From an uncultured Muribaculaceae bacterium (GTDB lineage Bacteria; Bacteroidota; Bacteroidia; Bacteroidales; Muribaculaceae), in the NCBI GenBank assembly GCA_910586565.1, contig CAJUIT010000012.1:1-64000 (forward strand): a stretch of DNA of 64,000 nt, given 5' to 3'. Of this stretch, positions 60,377 through 64,000 are shown piece by piece. How positions within the stretch are numbered: position 1 is the stretch's first letter; each line of letters begins with the position of its first letter. The position numbers and the translations under genes are program-made. The notes beneath the pieces were generated by a model. It was not told where the DNA came from. It saw only the letters and a list, made by a program, of their open reading frames with translations, and searched no databases.

Positions 60377-62557
60377 ATGACAACCAACGAACAACTGACA
60401 CAGGCCCTCAAGCGCCACTTCGGGTTTGACAAATTCAAAGGCAATCAGGAACAGATAATGATGTCGCTCCTGAGCGGCCGCGATGTGTTTGTGCTCATGC
60501 CCACAGGGGGCGGAAAGTCGCTCTGCTATCAGTTGCCGTCGTTGCTCATGGAGGGCACCGCCATCGTAATCTCTCCGCTGATTGCCCTGATGAAAAATCA
60601 GGTCGACGCCATGCGCAACTTCAGCACCGACGACGGCATTGCCCATTTTCTCAACTCGTCGCTCAACAAGAGCGCCGTTGATCAGGTGAAAGCCGATGTG
60701 ACTTCGGGAAAAACAAAACTGCTTTATGTGGCTCCCGAATCGCTCACAAAGGAAGATAACATTGAATTTTTAAAAACAGTTCCCATCTCGTTCTATGCCG
60801 TTGACGAAGCCCACTGCATTTCAGAGTGGGGGCACGATTTCAGGCCCGAATACCGCCGCATCCGCCCCATCATCAACGAAATAGCCGTGCGCCCAGTCAT
60901 CGCCCTCACGGCAACGGCAACCCCCAAGGTGCAGCACGACATACAGAAGAATCTCGGCATGACAGATGCCGTGGTCTACAAATCGTCGTTCAACCGCACC
61001 AACCTGTTCTACGAAATCAAGCCCAAAACCCCGAACACCGACCGCGACATAATCAAATTCATCAAAAACCGCGAAGGGAAATCGGGAATCATCTACTGTC
61101 TCAGCCGCAAAAAGGTTGAGGAACTGGCCGAGCTGTTGAAAATCAACAACATCAAGGCCCTCCCCTACCACGCCGGCATGGACGCAGCCACCCGTTCGGC
61201 CAATCAGGACGCTTTCCTGCTTGAGCAAATCGATGTGATTGTGGCAACGATAGCATTCGGCATGGGCATCGACAAGCCCGACGTGCGCTACGTGATTCAC
61301 TACGACATGCCGAAATCTCTCGAAGGCTACTATCAGGAAACCGGTCGTGCCGGACGCGACGGAGGGGAAGGCGTATGCCTCACCTTCTACTCGGCCAAGG
61401 ATCTGAAAAAAATGGAAAAGTTCGTGCAGGGCAAACCCCTCACTGAACAGGAAATTGGGAAACAACTGCTCGCCGAAACGGCCTGCTACGCCGAATCGTC
61501 GGTTTGCCGCCGCAAAACGCTGCTGCACTATTTCGGCGAGGACTACACTCCCGACAATTGCGGGAACTGCGATAACTGTTTAAACCCAAAGAAAAAAGTG
61601 GACGCTAAAGACGATTTATCCGCAGTGCTTGAAACAATCGCTGCCTTAAAGGAAAAATTTAAAGCTGAACACATCATAGACGTGCTGACAGGAAGGGAAA
61701 CCAACGATGTCCGCACCTACCACCACGACTCACTCGAAGTTTTCGGTTGCCTGCCAAAGGCCGACCGACGCTATCTCAACGCCCTGCTGCGCCAGGCCAC
61801 AATTGCCGGCTACATCGAGCGTGAGATTGAAAACTTCGGACTCGTGAAAATCACCACCAAGGGTAAAGATTTCATCAAACACCCCGTGGCATTCAAAATG
61901 GTTGAGGATAACGATTTCAACGACGACGAGGAGGAAACAATCGTGAAGAGCGGAGCAACATGCGCCGTCGACCCCGAGCTCTACTCCATTCTCAAAGACC
62001 TGCGCCGAAAAATCGCCAAACACCACAACCTTCCCCCCTACGTCATTTTCCAGGACCCCTCGCTCGAAGCGATGGCCACAACCTACCCCGTGACTATGGA
62101 GGAGCTTCAGAACATCACCGGCGTGGGCGCGGGAAAAGCCAAACGCTACGGCGAGGAGTTCATCAAAGTTATCAAAACCCACGTTGAGGAGAACGAAATC
62201 GAACGCCCCGAGGACCTCCGCGTTCGTTCGGTAGCCAACAAAAGCCGAATCAAAATCTCCATCATCCAGGCCATCGACCGCAAAATCGACCTCGACGAAC
62301 TTGCCAACTCAAAATGCATGGAATTCGGCGAGCTGCTCGACGAGATTGAGGCCATTGTTTACTCCGGAACAAAAATCAACATCGACTACTTCATCAACGA
62401 AGTTATCGACGACGACCATCAGGAAGATATTTTCGACTACTTCAAGGAAGCCGACTCCGACTCGCTCAAGGAAGCCATCCGCGAGCTCGGCTCGGAGTAT
62501 AGCGAAGAGGAGATTCGACTGATGCGCATCAAGTTCCTGTCGGAGCTGGGCAACTGA
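60377..62557 (+). CDS. recQ: ATP-dependent DNA helicase RecQ
   Basis: 726 residues. The SF2 helicase core (motif I MPTGGGKSLCYQ, II AVDEAHCISEWGHDF, VI QETGRAGRDG) is followed by the RecQ-Ct zinc region (CRRKTLLHYFGE, then CGNCDNC) and winged helix. An HRDC domain lies near residues 545-620 (LRRKIAKHHNLPPYVIF). Residues 640-726 form an acidic extra C-terminus. Functions in recombination and fork repair. Confidence 0.95.
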   Translation: MTTNEQLTQALKRHFGFDKFKGNQEQIMMSLLSGRDVFVLMPTGGGKSLCYQLPSLLMEGTAIVISPLIALMKNQVDAMRNFSTDDGIAHFLNSSLNKSAVDQVKADVTSGKTKLLYVAPESLTKEDNIEFLKTVPISFYAVDEAHCISEWGHDFRPEYRRIRPIINEIAVRPVIALTATATPKVQHDIQKNLGMTDAVVYKSSFNRTNLFYEIKPKTPNTDRDIIKFIKNREGKSGIIYCLSRKKVEELAELLKINNIKALPYHAGMDAATRSANQDAFLLEQIDVIVATIAFGMGIDKPDVRYVIHYDMPKSLEGYYQETGRAGRDGGEGVCLTFYSAKDLKKMEKFVQGKPLTEQEIGKQLLAETACYAESSVCRRKTLLHYFGEDYTPDNCGNCDNCLNPKKKVDAKDDLSAVLETIAALKEKFKAEHIIDVLTGRETNDVRTYHHDSLEVFGCLPKADRRYLNALLRQATIAGYIEREIENFGLVKITTKGKDFIKHPVAFKMVEDNDFNDDEEETIVKSGATCAVDPELYSILKDLRRKIAKHHNLPPYVIFQDPSLEAMATTYPVTMEELQNITGVGAGKAKRYGEEFIKVIKTHVEENEIERPEDLRVRSVANKSRIKISIIQAIDRKIDLDELANSKCMEFGELLDEIEAIVYSGTKINIDYFINEVIDDDHQEDIFDYFKEADSDSLKEAIRELGSEYSEEEIRLMRIKFLSELGN

Positions 62558-62572
62558 TTCACAAAAAATTCG

Positions 62573-62580
62573 TAACTTCG
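62573..62580 (+). promoter_or_regulatory. Possible -7 element of the ABC-F gene
   Basis: TAACTTCG, one base from TAnnTTTG, 58 nt upstream of ATG 62638. Confidence 0.4.
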
Positions 62581-62637
62581 CGCAAAATTACGGAGCGTGC
62601 CACCGGCACGGCTGCCCAAAGTTTTCAAAAACCGACA

Positions 62638-64000
<1,363 letters not shown>

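Overview
The window reads as chromosomal DNA of a Bacteroidales bacterium, most likely Muribaculaceae (inferred, not proven). Evidence: many TAnnTTTG -7 elements (often with a TTTG-like -33 about 20 bp upstream), almost no use of Shine-Dalgarno sites, moderately high GC, and Bacteroidetes families such as PCMD, DUF4923, DUF3667, DUF4250, NspC, PPi-dependent phosphofructokinase and a BioG-BioC fusion. The window is cut inside a gene at both ends.

Layout. 1-1100: AT-richer flank with the 5' part of a putative AbaSI/PvuRts1I-like endonuclease. 1204-6604: thymidine kinase diverging from a biotin operon bioA-bioF-bioGC-bioD, which lacks bioB. 6840-12921: DEDD exonuclease, prolyl oligopeptidase lipoprotein, BamE-like lipoprotein, MBL hydrolase and malate dehydrogenase. 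12937-16416: a secreted FN3/choice-of-anchor protein lies between a dus gene and a decayed copy of the dus 3' end; the decayed copy keeps a hairpin that now sits where the mdh terminator would be. 16675-24604: Ala-rich helical protein, cation/proton antiporter, tRNA-Cys, DUF3667 protein, GH13 amylase, two tandem PAS-like/LuxR regulators, DUF1349 protein and an acetyltransferase.

24497-27888 is a scrambled accessory patch. It holds a split direct duplication of the acetyltransferase 3' end and its downstream DNA, an N-terminally truncated tyrosine recombinase, phage terminase remnants and a small membrane protein. 27909-32155 is a sigma/anti-sigma-type locus with a secreted protein and a TonB-type outer membrane protein. 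32310-33791 holds a sugE-nim pair and tRNA-Ser(UGA) with a tRNA-like inverted repeat beside it. 34016-35886 is a lipoprotein plus an endonuclease-I homologue that has lost its catalytic histidines.

35976-45533 is mostly housekeeping: pfp, tatD, a polyprenyl synthase, DUF4250, a UvrD-type helicase, nspC, a glycosyltransferase and radC, the last four with ATGA overlaps or short gaps. 45772-50003 is an envelope operon of three beta-barrel proteins (two of them paralogous) and a PCMD lipoprotein. 50487-64000 carries a DUF4923 protein, TrkH/TrkA potassium uptake, aspartate kinase, an FtsE-like ATPase, trigger factor-clpP-clpX, recQ and a truncated ABC-F gene. A 128-bp palindromic, MITE-like element next to a strong terminator hairpin occurs twice in opposite orientation (45560 and 57769), with a half copy at about 53795.

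No CRISPR array, rRNA or complete mobile element was found. The most unusual items are the duplicated/phage-debris patch, the dus-derived terminator, the MITE-like composite repeats, the tRNA-Ser-like inverted repeat and the degenerate endonuclease-I protein.
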